Shown: positions 1 to 6,062, counted from the stretch's first letter. The stretch is 6,721 nucleotides of DNA from G041228335 sp964580905 (GCA_964580905.1 CAZOLR010000061.1:1-6721), one strand, 5' to 3'. The notes: generated by a model not told the origin, from the sequence alone. A program made the numbers and translations.

Positions 1-893
1 AACAGTCCCTGCAGCCAGCCATCACTGCGGGTGAGCATCAGTCCGAGAAGGATCACCGCCATGGCCAGCATGGTTTCAAGGCTGATCTGCTCATTAAGGA
101 GCACAAGGCCGATCAGCACCGCAAAAACAGGGATCAGATACCCGACATAGGAGACAAAACTGTACCCGGCCCGCTTGATAAGAAAATACCGCAGATAAAA
201 AGCAAGACCAGATGGAAAGAGGCCAAGCCAAATGAGGGCGGCTATAACGTCAAAGGGAAGTGAGGCGACAGCAGGCAACCCGCCCTCTACTGCAAAGGGC
301 AGAGCAAATATGCCAGAGGATAAAAGCACAATCGTGGCGATAACTTCGGCGGAAACATCGACCATCCTTTTCGCCATCAGACCTCCGATTGCGTAACAGC
401 AGGCCGCGCCCATCGCCGCCAGGGGATAAACTATGCCGACACTATCAAAGCCTGTCATTCCGCCACGAAGAAGGTAAATGGTTGCGCAAAAACCAAGGCC
501 GATCCCCAGAACCTTGCTCCGGCTGAGCTTTTCGTCATCGGTCGCGGCATGCGCGAGAATAATGGAAATGATCGGCCCGATGGTCATCAATATCGCCGTC
601 ATCCCTGATGAGATCTGCTGTTCGGCGAAGGCGATGAGGTAAAAGGGCGTTGCTGTTGAAATCAGTCCGGTCATCACCAGCCAGAACCATGCCCCGATAC
701 CACGTGGCCAGGACGCCTTTCGCACCAAGAGGCTTACGGTCAGCATCAACACACCGCCAATCAGGCACCGGGCGGTGACGATAAAGACAGGCCCGACCAT
801 CGGCACGGCAATCTTGATCGCACCAAAGGAAGATGCCCAGATCAACGACAGGATGAGCAAAATGGGAATATCCCAGTAACGCGGCAATATCAT
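1..893 (-). CDS. EamA/DMT-family permease, C-terminus cut by the window edge
   Basis: This is an inner-membrane drug/metabolite transporter of the EamA (DMT) superfamily, which usually exports amino acids or other small metabolites; the substrate here is unknown. The reverse strand stays open for 297 codons from ATG 893 to the window edge, with no stop seen. The product is almost wholly hydrophobic, about ten membrane segments in two EamA repeats. It opens with the typical IPILLILSLIWASSFGAIKIAV, and the second repeat ends with GYLIPVFAVLIGLVLLNEQ and a last helix before the edge. Family members are usually 290-310 residues, so only a few residues should be missing. ATG 893 lies 22 bases after the stop of the zinc-finger gene, which suggests cotranscription. 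No clear ribosome site precedes it, and the codons just before are TTT TTT TTG inside a run of eight T. A GTG further upstream in frame is possible but would overlap the preceding gene. The family call is secure; the start is moderately so. Confidence 0.9.
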   Translation of the reverse strand, partial: MILPRYWDIPILLILSLIWASSFGAIKIAVPMVGPVFIVTARCLIGGVLMLTVSLLVRKASWPRGIGAWFWLVMTGLISTATPFYLIAFAEQQISSGMTAILMTIGPIISIILAHAATDDEKLSRSKVLGIGLGFCATIYLLRGGMTGFDSVGIVYPLAAMGAACCYAIGGLMAKRMVDVSAEVIATIVLLSSGIFALPFAVEGGLPAVASLPFDVIAALIWLGLFPSGLAFYLRYFLIKRAGYSFVSYVGYLIPVFAVLIGLVLLNEQISLETMLAMAVILLGLMLTRSDGWLQGL

Positions 894-915
894 CAAAAAA
901 AATCCAGCGGAGTGA

Positions 916-1251
916 TCAGGCTGAACACTCCACACATCGAGTGGTGGCAGGGTCCGCCAACAGTCTTTTATAGGGAATATCCTCACCGCAGGCAAGGCAA
1001 TAGCCGTAGTCGTCCTTGTCCAGACGATCCAGCGCAGCTTTGAGTATTTTGAGCCGATGCTGCCGACGTTCCTCGCGGGCAATATCCATGGACTGCTGTT
1101 GCATCGCATCCATCCGCGACAACCTGCCAACGGATTGCTGGTCCAGCTCGACCGGTGCACGGGCCTCCTTTGTCGAAAGACTTAAAGAGATCAAATCTTC
1201 ATATTCTGATTGAAGTAATGATTTTAATTTACTGTAATTATTATTATTCAT
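916..1251 (-). CDS. Short DksA/TraR-type C4 zinc-finger protein
   Basis: A 111-residue member of the DksA/TraR family, proteins that bind in the RNA polymerase secondary channel and alter initiation, often together with ppGpp. A four-cysteine finger sits near the C-terminus: C85-x2-C88, then 17 residues, then C106-x2-C109, the exact family spacing. Before it lies a helical, charged stretch (about 35-80, with RLSRMDAMQQQ) that should form the coiled-coil hairpin. The protein is shorter than the roughly 150 residues of classical DksA, so it is nearer to the small DksA-like/TraR group. I chose ATG 1251 because a TTG in frame upstream (1281) lies deep inside the HIT gene, and because this ATG overlaps the HIT stop in the sequence ATGAATAA, which suggests translational coupling. 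The first codons are four AAT in a row and the 5' end is AT-rich, which would keep the start unstructured. Whether it really acts on RNA polymerase is inferred from the family. Confidence 0.88.
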   Translation of the reverse strand: MNNNNYSKLKSLLQSEYEDLISLSLSTKEARAPVELDQQSVGRLSRMDAMQQQSMDIAREERRQHRLKILKAALDRLDKDDYGYCLACGEDIPYKRLLADPATTRCVECSA

Positions 1252-1660
1252 CTGAAAAGCTCGTGATGATATCCTTGACAACAGCCACTCTCCAGGCTTC
1301 TTCGGTCAGACTCATTTTCGTGGCCTGGCCACGCCCCCAGACAGGTTCCGGCCAGGTGGGATCACCAGCCTGACGGGCCACCACATGAATATGAAGCATG
1401 GGCACGATGTTTCCTATTGCCCCGATATTAATTTTGGTGGCACTGGTTGCGCGTTTCAATTCAGCCGAACAATGATGCATGAGCCGGTTGATAAATGCGG
1501 CGTCGTCTTCTGCCAGATCATGCCATTCCGACAGCCCTTCCCTCTCAGGAACGATAAGCAGCCAGAAATACCGCTGATCCCTGACCAGCCTTATCTGACA
1601 GAACGCAACATGCCCTATCAGAAGGCTTGTGTTTTCTATGCGTTTATCGATCTGAAACAT
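1244..1660 (-). CDS. HIT-domain (histidine triad) nucleotide hydrolase-like protein
   Basis: A 138-residue protein with a histidine-triad domain, a fold that hydrolyses or transfers nucleotidyl groups (dinucleoside polyphosphates, AMP-linked compounds). The motif region is INIGAIGNIVPMLHIHVVAR (78-97): N78 and the pair H90-x-H92 are present, H92 in the nucleophile position, but the third triad position is V94. The following GDPTWPEPVWG resembles a conserved extension seen in a subgroup of proteobacterial HIT proteins. The N-terminal half (FCQIRLVRDQRYFWLLIVPE) also fits that group. ATG 1660 is chosen since homologues begin about here; a TTG at 1696 in the same frame would add 12 unlikely residues. 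No clear ribosome site is seen. It is the first gene of the leftward cluster and overlaps the next start by 8 bases. The substrate is unknown. The family call is firm, the enzymatic activity less so because of the altered triad. Confidence 0.88.
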   Translation of the reverse strand: MFQIDKRIENTSLLIGHVAFCQIRLVRDQRYFWLLIVPEREGLSEWHDLAEDDAAFINRLMHHCSAELKRATSATKINIGAIGNIVPMLHIHVVARQAGDPTWPEPVWGRGQATKMSLTEEAWRVAVVKDIITSFSDE

Positions 1661-1707
1661 AACATTAAGTGAACCAAAAAAATGAACGGACGACAACCAT
1701 CTCGTCC

Positions 1708-1736
1708 TTGACCACTATCCGGTCTCCCCCCATGAT
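1708..1736 (+). promoter_or_regulatory. Possible promoter giving a leaderless transcript
   Basis: TTGACC (1708-1713) is separated by exactly 17 bases from CATGAT (1731-1736), matching the sigma-70 consensus at five and four of six positions. Transcription would begin about 1742-1743, that is, on the ATG of the metallopeptidase gene, and no Shine-Dalgarno sequence precedes that ATG. The match is by eye only and the -10 is mediocre. Confidence 0.4.
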
Positions 1737-1741
1737 GTGGC

Positions 1742-2557
1742 ATGTTCGCATCACTGTTCAGGCAAACCCGACCGGCTACCGAAAATCATCGGTTTTATAT
1801 CGATGGTGAAGTCTATGAGGTGTGTTGGCGGCGCCGGAGAAATGCCCGCAAACTGACCATGCGCTGGCGTGATGACAAGGTGCAGATCACCACGCCTCAT
1901 GGAGTAACGCAGGATATGGTCAAAGCCTTCATTGCGGAAAACCAATCCTGGATCAGGGCTGAGCGAAAAAGACTTGATGATCTCGCCCTGATCCCCCATC
2001 CGGAAGCTTCGGCCAATCAGGATAAAACCCCCGTCATCTTCTATAAAGGCGAACCTGCCCGCGTCAGGCTCAACCGCAATGCCGGACAAAAGGGGAAAAG
2101 CCGCATCGAAGAGGATAACGGGGATATCATCATTCATCTGCCGGCCGACAGCCGGCTTGACTGCGCCCGCGTTCTGGAAAACTGGTTGAAATCGAATTCC
2201 CGTACAGCCATCCGCCAGGAGCTTGATCAGGTTCTGGAGGAACTGGGGGAAGATCCGGTGAAAATATCTGTTCGCGATCAGAAGTCCAGATGGGGGAGCT
2301 GTTCAACAACACGCCGGATGTCGTTTAACTGGCGCCTGATCATGGCGCCGCCCCTCTCGTTGCGATATGTCGTCGTTCATGAAGCCGCGCATCTGATACA
2401 CCACGATCATTCCCACCGGTTCTGGGACCTTGTCGGGACACTTATGCCTGACTATCGCCACCATCAGCTCTGGCTGAAACAACATCAGATCGCCCTTTTT
2501 GCTGATATTCGGGCCCGGCTTCAGTCACTTGAACCTGAAGATACAAAGGGGTTCTGA
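1742..2557 (+). CDS. YgjP-like (DUF45/M48-type) zinc metallopeptidase
   Basis: A 271-residue protein of the YgjP/DUF45 family, cytosolic gluzincin-type metalloproteins with a SprT/WSS1-like fold; their natural substrates are poorly known. The hallmarks are all in the C-terminal third: KSRWGSCS at 181-188, then VVHEAAHLIHHDHSHRFW at 211-228. H213, E214 and H217 form the HExxH zinc/catalytic motif, and H223 in DHSHRFW takes the place of the third ligand of the usual NHSxxFW. MPDYRHHQLWLK (235-246) is the conserved tail. The N-terminal part (about 17-75) has the usual YEVCWRRRRNARKLTMRW strand pattern. No signal peptide or membrane segment is seen. The length is slightly above the common 230-250 residues because of a C-terminal tail. 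ATG 1742 is the first plausible start; it has no ribosome site, which fits the leaderless promoter proposed just upstream. It diverges from the HIT gene and is followed after 22 bases by a permease gene. The family is confident; the role is unknown. Confidence 0.9.
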   Translation: MFASLFRQTRPATENHRFYIDGEVYEVCWRRRRNARKLTMRWRDDKVQITTPHGVTQDMVKAFIAENQSWIRAERKRLDDLALIPHPEASANQDKTPVIFYKGEPARVRLNRNAGQKGKSRIEEDNGDIIIHLPADSRLDCARVLENWLKSNSRTAIRQELDQVLEELGEDPVKISVRDQKSRWGSCSTTRRMSFNWRLIMAPPLSLRYVVVHEAAHLIHHDHSHRFWDLVGTLMPDYRHHQLWLKQHQIALFADIRARLQSLEPEDTKGF

Positions 2558-2579
2558 AGATGATGAACGGGGGATATTC

Positions 2580-3455
2580 ATGTTAGCCGGAATAGCACTT
2601 GCCCTGCTGGCCGGCGCCTCTCTTGGCTGCATCACCAGTTTTGCCTCGCTCTCTTATAACCACGGGATGGAACCGCTCGTGCTGATCCTGCTCCGGGGTT
2701 TCATCGCCGCTATTGTCATGTTTGGAGTAACACGCCTTCTGCGCGAGCCTCTTTTTCAGGACAGGAAAGGGATGAAGCTTGCCGTCAAAGTTGGCGTGGC
2801 CTTGTCGATGGTCGGATTTGGGTATATGAGCGCGGTTGCCTATATCTCGCCCGGGCTGGCGGTGGCAATTCTCTACCTCTTCCCGATTATTGTCCTGATC
2901 TCCGACAGTCTGCGAACACGAAGCTTTCCACCTGTGATGACTGTTCTGGCCTTCAGCATCGCCCTTGCCGGAATCATTACCTGCGTGGGAGTGGGCGGCC
3001 CCATCGCTCCCGAAGGCATCATGCTGGCCTTGCTTGCGTCACTGGGGATGGCCCTGTTTCTGATTTTTAGTTCCGAAGCTTCCCGCCACGGATATGGCGC
3101 GGGGGTCGCTGTCTGGGGCAATGGCCTCATCATCATCTTCGCTGCGGGCGTCATGATATGGCAATCTCTTTCTGCCGGCAGGGAAATCAGCCTTGCGCTG
3201 GATACCACCGGTGTCATGGCAACGTTTGCCGCTTCGCTTCTCTATGCCATGGGGATCATGTTTTCTGTCCTGGCGGTCCGCCATGCACCGGCATCTCTCG
3301 TTGCCCTTATCATGAATATCGAGCCGATAATAACTCTCCTGGCGGCAAGGGTTCTGGTGGATGAAAATCTTACCGGCATGCAGTATCTGGGAATGATTGC
3401 GGCGGTAGGCGGGATCATGCTCGGCAGTTGGGCCTACACATCCCGAAAAGGATGA
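2580..3455 (+). CDS. EamA/DMT-family permease (second copy in the window)
   Basis: A complete 291-residue inner-membrane permease of the EamA/DMT superfamily, about ten transmembrane helices in two homologous halves. The first helix is MLAGIALALLAGASLGCITS, and the first half ends in GLAVAILYLFPIIVLISD. The second half ends with APASLVALIMNIEPIITLL, then RVLVDENLTGMQYLGMIAAVGG, the usual EamA pattern of an EP motif in one helix and an acidic residue before the last helix. Members export or import small metabolites; the substrate is not predictable. ATG 2580 is preceded by GGGGGA (2569-2574) at five bases, a good ribosome site. A frame extension to TTG 2499 would lie inside the metallopeptidase gene and add a charged non-membrane leader, so I reject it. 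The 22-base gap after the metallopeptidase stop, with no promoter seen, suggests one operon. It converges with the VOC gene, 18 bases away, with no evident terminator hairpin between. Confidence 0.92.
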   Translation: MLAGIALALLAGASLGCITSFASLSYNHGMEPLVLILLRGFIAAIVMFGVTRLLREPLFQDRKGMKLAVKVGVALSMVGFGYMSAVAYISPGLAVAILYLFPIIVLISDSLRTRSFPPVMTVLAFSIALAGIITCVGVGGPIAPEGIMLALLASLGMALFLIFSSEASRHGYGAGVAVWGNGLIIIFAAGVMIWQSLSAGREISLALDTTGVMATFAASLLYAMGIMFSVLAVRHAPASLVALIMNIEPIITLLAARVLVDENLTGMQYLGMIAAVGGIMLGSWAYTSRKG

Positions 3456-3473
3456 TATTGCATTGTGAGATTC

Positions 3474-4136
3474 TTAAACCTTGAAGCTTCGGCCATCCAT
3501 CGCAAATTCAGCCGTAAGCCTGGAGATCGCTGCGGATGATATCACAATGTTTTCATGCTGAAGAAGATACCCCGCCCCCAGCATCTCAAGCCAGTCACCA
3601 AGCTGATCCGGGTCGGGATGACGGCAGTCCAGTTTCTGCAGAACCGGACCCGGAAATTCCATCCCGTATTGGGGCGGTGTCCCCTGCCATTCTATGATGG
3701 CCGGGATACATCCCCCGGCCGGCGGGATACCATCATTGTTGAGCGTGATCTGCCAACGCAGATCACCCCGGGAAGCCGACATCGCAGGGCCAAGCATGTG
3801 CCGCAATGCCGGATCAAGCCCGTCGAGGGTAGCCGCCATATCATCTGTCCGCAGCACATAATGCACAAGGACAGGACCGGTTTTCAGACGATCCTGTAAG
3901 TCTTCGGTATCAAGACCGAACCATCGTGGCCCGGAAGGCGCGGGAAGCTCCGGGTCAATGGAAATAAGTTCAAGATAAATGCCCTCACCCACCGCCATCA
4001 CGGCGTTATGCGTTCCCATGAAATGATGCTGGCCACCTGCCGGTATATCTACACCCAGCGTCTCCCTTATATAGGCCATGCCTGAGTCAAGGTCCGCCGC
4101 CGCAATCACCAGATGATCAAATTCAAGTTCAGGCAT
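3474..4136 (-). CDS. VOC-family glyoxalase-like protein
   Basis: A 220-residue soluble protein of the vicinal-oxygen-chelate superfamily, most like the glyoxalase-like domain group (Pfam Glyoxalase_3 type). Visible marks are FDHLVIAAADLDSGMAYI at 6-23 with H8 as a likely metal ligand, GGQHHFMGTHNAVM at 34-47, and YLELISIDPE at 54-63 with E56 as a second candidate ligand. The second half (IPAIIEW, 144-150; E149) fits the paired beta-alpha-beta modules of this fold. These proteins include lyases, dioxygenases and many of unknown function; no reaction can be assigned. ATG 4136 is set by GGGGGAGA on the reverse strand (4151-4144) seven bases before it and by the family-typical MPELEFDHL opening. 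A TTG at 4217 would add 27 residues without homologous character. It diverges from the enol-lactonase-like gene across a regulated-looking gap, so the two may share control. Confidence 0.87.
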   Translation of the reverse strand: MPELEFDHLVIAAADLDSGMAYIRETLGVDIPAGGQHHFMGTHNAVMAVGEGIYLELISIDPELPAPSGPRWFGLDTEDLQDRLKTGPVLVHYVLRTDDMAATLDGLDPALRHMLGPAMSASRGDLRWQITLNNDGIPPAGGCIPAIIEWQGTPPQYGMEFPGPVLQKLDCRHPDPDQLGDWLEMLGAGYLLQHENIVISSAAISRLTAEFAMDGRSFKV

Positions 4137-4143
4137 CAGCAGA

Positions 4144-4151
4144 TCTCCCCC
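4144..4151 (-). promoter_or_regulatory. Ribosome binding site of the VOC gene
   Basis: GGGGGAGA on the reverse strand lies seven bases before ATG 4136. It settles the start against the longer TTG 4217 reading. Confidence 0.7.
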
Positions 4152-4187
4152 ATCATATCCGGCCCCACAACTCACGTCTTTAATTGC

Positions 4188-4217
4188 AAGATAGTCTTCA
4201 TGAAGAAGACCTGGCAA
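4188..4217 (-). promoter_or_regulatory. Possible promoter of the VOC gene
   Basis: On the reverse strand TTGCCA (4217-4212, five of six to TTGACA) is followed after 18 bases by TATCTT (4193-4188, four of six). Transcription would start near 4181 and leave a leader of about 44 bases before ATG 4136. The 12-base palindrome at 4195-4206 lies in the spacer, a position where a bound regulator would block polymerase. Assigned by eye. Confidence 0.42.
4195..4206. repeat. Perfect 12-base palindrome in the VOC promoter spacer
   Basis: TCTTCATGAAGA reads the same on both strands. It sits between the proposed -35 and -10 of the VOC gene, so it could be an operator. A palindrome this short can also occur by chance. 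Confidence 0.45.
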
Positions 4218-4266
4218 CGCTTAATTCATCCGTGCCAGGGATGGTATCTGACCATTATGAGAAAAA

Positions 4267-4272
4267 TATAAT
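4267..4272 (+). promoter_or_regulatory. Perfect -10 box, candidate promoter of the enol-lactonase gene
   Basis: TATAAT is an exact consensus -10. At 17 bases upstream the sequence is GTATCT, a poor -35, so the promoter may need an activator. Transcription would begin near 4279, inside the inverted repeat at 4276-4292, leaving a leader of about 53 bases. In a stretch this AT-rich an exact hexamer may be coincidental. Confidence 0.4.
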
Positions 4273-4275
4273 TCG

Positions 4276-4292
4276 AAATAATCCGATAATTT
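4276..4292. repeat. Imperfect inverted repeat over the likely transcription start
   Basis: AAATAATC, one C, then GATAATTT: two 8-base arms with one mismatched pair around a single central base. It begins four bases after the TATAAT box, so it would cover the start site, a classical repressor position. No regulator gene lies in the window. Confidence 0.4.
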
Positions 4293-4300
4293 CTTTAATC

Positions 4301-4310
4301 TGAAGCTTCA
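4301..4310. repeat. 10-base palindrome in the leader of the enol-lactonase gene
   Basis: TGAAGCTTCA is a perfect palindrome ending eight bases before the ribosome site at 4318. It might be an operator half or a small RNA hairpin; chance is quite possible. Confidence 0.25.
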
Positions 4311-4331
4311 TATCAGCAGAGGAAGAATGCC

Positions 4332-5135
4332 ATGCCTGAGATCCTGCACACAAACGGGATAAATATCCGTTATCATATTGATGCACAGAAAAACGCCGAT
4401 AAAACCGCACCTGTGGTTATGCTGAGCAACAGCCTGATGTCAAGTTATCCGATGTGGGACGACCAGATCGATGCGCTGACCGAGCATTTTCAGGTCCTGC
4501 GATATGACACACGCGGCCATGGCGGGACCGACGCGCCGGAGCCCCCCTATTCCATTGAGCTGTTTGTCGAGGATGCTGTCAGCCTGCTGGATGCCCTCGG
4601 GATCGGGCAGGTTCATTTTGCGGGATTGTCCATGGGTGGGTTTATCGGCCAGCTTTTCGCCGCCCGGCATCCGGGTCGCACTCTTTCGCTGACACTGTGC
4701 GATACGGCGTGCATCATGCCGCCACCATCCCTGTGGAACGAGCGTATAGAAACGGCGGAACGTGACGGGATTGAAGCGCTGATTGAAGGAACACTAGGCC
4801 GCTGGTTTACGGAGCCCTTTCGCAAGTCGAGCCCTGATGCCATCCAGCGGATCATCGATATGATAAGGCAGACCCCTGTTCAGGGATATGTTAATTGCGC
4901 GAAAGCCATCCGTGATATGGATCAGCGCAGTTTGCTGGAACATATTAACACCCCCACCAATATCATCGTCGGCGACCAAGATCCGGCCTGCCCCGTCAGC
5001 GCCTCAGAAACCCTGAAAGCTGGCATCAAAGGATCACGGATGGTTGTGCTGAAAGATGCCGCCCATCTCCCCAATATTGAAAAGAAGGCGGAATTCAATG
5101 ATGCGTTTGTCAGCTTCTTAATGGAGCAATTATGA
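4332..5135 (+). CDS. pcaD: 3-oxoadipate enol-lactonase-like alpha/beta hydrolase
   Basis: A 267-residue cytosolic alpha/beta hydrolase closely resembling PcaD, which opens 3-oxoadipate enol-lactone in the beta-ketoadipate pathway. Conserved blocks in order: VVMLSNSLMSSYPMWDDQI (28-46, oxyanion-loop region), FQVLRYDTRGHG (53-64), YSIELFVEDAVSLLDALGI (73-91), HFAGLSMGGFIGQ (95-107) with the nucleophile S100, and PSLWNERIETAERDGIEAL (132-150), RWFT and QGYVNCAKAIRD in the cap. D217 in VGDQDP is the likely acid and H245 in DAAHLPNIE the catalytic histidine. The length matches the family. The start ATG 4332 has AGAGGAAG (4318-4325) six bases upstream; another ATG at 4327 is out of frame. No other genes of catechol or protocatechuate breakdown are adjacent, so the substrate may differ; related hydrolases act on other lactones or esters. 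The family call is strong, the specific substrate moderate. Confidence 0.85.
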   Translation: MPEILHTNGINIRYHIDAQKNADKTAPVVMLSNSLMSSYPMWDDQIDALTEHFQVLRYDTRGHGGTDAPEPPYSIELFVEDAVSLLDALGIGQVHFAGLSMGGFIGQLFAARHPGRTLSLTLCDTACIMPPPSLWNERIETAERDGIEALIEGTLGRWFTEPFRKSSPDAIQRIIDMIRQTPVQGYVNCAKAIRDMDQRSLLEHINTPTNIIVGDQDPACPVSASETLKAGIKGSRMVVLKDAAHLPNIEKKAEFNDAFVSFLMEQL

Positions 5136-5138
5136 GCA

Positions 5139-5180
5139 GGAATACAAGATCTGTATCCATGTTTATTATTTTATTTTTAA
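5139..5180 (+). terminator. Weak intrinsic terminator after the enol-lactonase gene
   Basis: Beginning three bases after the stop codon, GGAATACA and TGTATCC can pair (seven base pairs with one bulged A, loop AGATC), followed at 5159-5180 by a tract of mostly T. The stem is short and not G/C-rich, so termination may be partial. Confidence 0.42.
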
Positions 5181-5277
5181 TATATTACGAGGTGTTTTGA
5201 AACCTTATTATTAATTTTCCCGATCACAAGATTAAATATTAATTGAGAGGCAGGGCGGAGTTACCTGATCTTTTCCG

Positions 5278-6021
5278 ATGTTTGCTGTGACAGATGTATC
5301 AATGCTTGCCCTCGTGGGGCTGGGCGCATTACTGGCTGGCTTTACCACCGGTTTTTCCGGCTTTGGCACAGGGCTGGTGGCATCCGGTATCTGGTTCTTT
5401 GTGCTACCGGCTGAGATGGTCCCGCCATTGATTGCGCTGGCATCCGTTACCGGGCAGATCGCCGGAATAATCACCACGCGCAAGTCTTTTAACTGGATGG
5501 ATGCCCGGCCGTATCTTGCGGGTGGCATCATCGGCGTTCCATTGGGTGTTTTCGCGCTTTCAGCCATATCACCTTTTGCTTTGCGCAATTTCATGGGACT
5601 ACTGCTGATCAGCTATGCATCTTTCCAGCTTTTGAGGAGAATTCCGGAAAAGGTTTCAAGGACAGGTAACGGGCTGATCGACGGGATGATCGGGATGATC
5701 GGTGGGTTTCTCGGGGGATTTGCAGGCCTGTCCGGCCCTGCCCCCCTTATATGGCTGCAGCTCAAAGGGGGATCAAACGACAGCCAGAGAGCCATTTACC
5801 AGCCGTTTAATTTCATTGTTCTGATGCTTGCAAGTCTTGGCATGTTGGCAAGCGGACAGATGAGCCGGACGGTCATGGACATCGCCCTGATTTGTCTGCC
5901 CGCCACACTTATCGGCTCTTTCATCGGCGCCCGCTGTTATATCGGCGTATCCGCGCAGTCCTTCCAGCGCATCGTCCTCACCCTTCTACTGGCCTCGGGC
6001 TGTGTTCTTCTTCTGCATTGA
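5278..6021 (+). CDS. TauE/SafE-family (TSUP) permease
   Basis: A 247-residue inner-membrane protein of the TauE/SafE sulfite-exporter family, whose studied members move sulfite, sulfoacetate, sulfur compounds or other organic anions; the substrate here is unknown. About eight hydrophobic segments are seen in two halves. Each half opens with the family's glycine-rich motif: LLAGFTTGFSGFGTGLV at 18-34, and IGGFLGGFAGLSGPAPLIWL at 141-160. The loop PFALRNFMGLLLISYASFQLL (99-119) is also typical of the end of the first half. ATG 5278 is the first usable start after an in-frame TGA at 5266-5268. The nearest ribosome-like GGAG (5257-5260) is 17 bases away, so either initiation is weak or ATG 5302 (M9) is used. 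The gene stands alone: a 142-base AT-rich gap precedes it, and the next gene seems to have its own promoter. Nearby genes give no clue to sulfur metabolism. Confidence 0.88.
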   Translation: MFAVTDVSMLALVGLGALLAGFTTGFSGFGTGLVASGIWFFVLPAEMVPPLIALASVTGQIAGIITTRKSFNWMDARPYLAGGIIGVPLGVFALSAISPFALRNFMGLLLISYASFQLLRRIPEKVSRTGNGLIDGMIGMIGGFLGGFAGLSGPAPLIWLQLKGGSNDSQRAIYQPFNFIVLMLASLGMLASGQMSRTVMDIALICLPATLIGSFIGARCYIGVSAQSFQRIVLTLLLASGCVLLLH

Positions 6022-6046
6022 CAGGCGCAATCCAGTTTGGTGGAAT
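6018..6046 (+). promoter_or_regulatory. Promoter of the tandem secreted-protein genes
   Basis: A perfect TTGACA (6018-6023), overlapping the stop codon of the TauE gene, is followed after exactly 17 bases by TGGAAT (6041-6046, four of six). Transcription would start near 6053, leaving a leader of about 23 bases that contains the ribosome site AAAGGAGT. This would make the pair an independent transcription unit. Confidence 0.5.
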
Positions 6047-6062
6047 TAGGATAACCTTGCCC

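Noticed and set aside
535..768. Open frame of 77 codons on the - strand
   Set aside because: Same strand but another frame within the first EamA gene; no membrane pattern, while the adjacent frame is a full permease.
2499..2579. N-terminal extension of the second EamA permease from TTG 2499
   Set aside because: It would overlap the metallopeptidase gene by 59 bases and add a charged leader; ATG 2580 has a good ribosome site.
2873..3217. Open frame of 114 codons on the - strand
   Set aside because: Antisense shadow of the second EamA permease; its composition reflects the complement of hydrophobic codons.
3456..3473. Bidirectional terminator between the convergent genes
   Set aside because: The 18-base gap has no stem with a T tract on either strand.
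3706..3730. GC-rich inverted repeat around CCGGCCGGCGGG
   Set aside because: It lies inside the VOC coding region (IPPAGGCIP) and has no T tract, so it is not read as a terminator.
3555..3899. Open frame of 114 codons on the + strand
   Set aside because: It lies antisense within the VOC gene, has no family character and no ribosome site; the opposite strand has clear VOC motifs.
4137..4217. N-terminal extension of the VOC protein from TTG 4217
   Set aside because: The extra 27 residues lack family features, and a strong ribosome site precedes ATG 4136.
5232..5594. Open frame of 120 codons on the - strand
   Set aside because: Antisense to the start of the TauE gene, proline- and lysine-rich without domain signs; the + strand shows the TSUP motif.
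5677..5703. Short direct repeat GGGATGATC in tandem
   Set aside because: It encodes the glycine-rich helix GMIGMIGG of the TauE protein; protein-driven and in frame.
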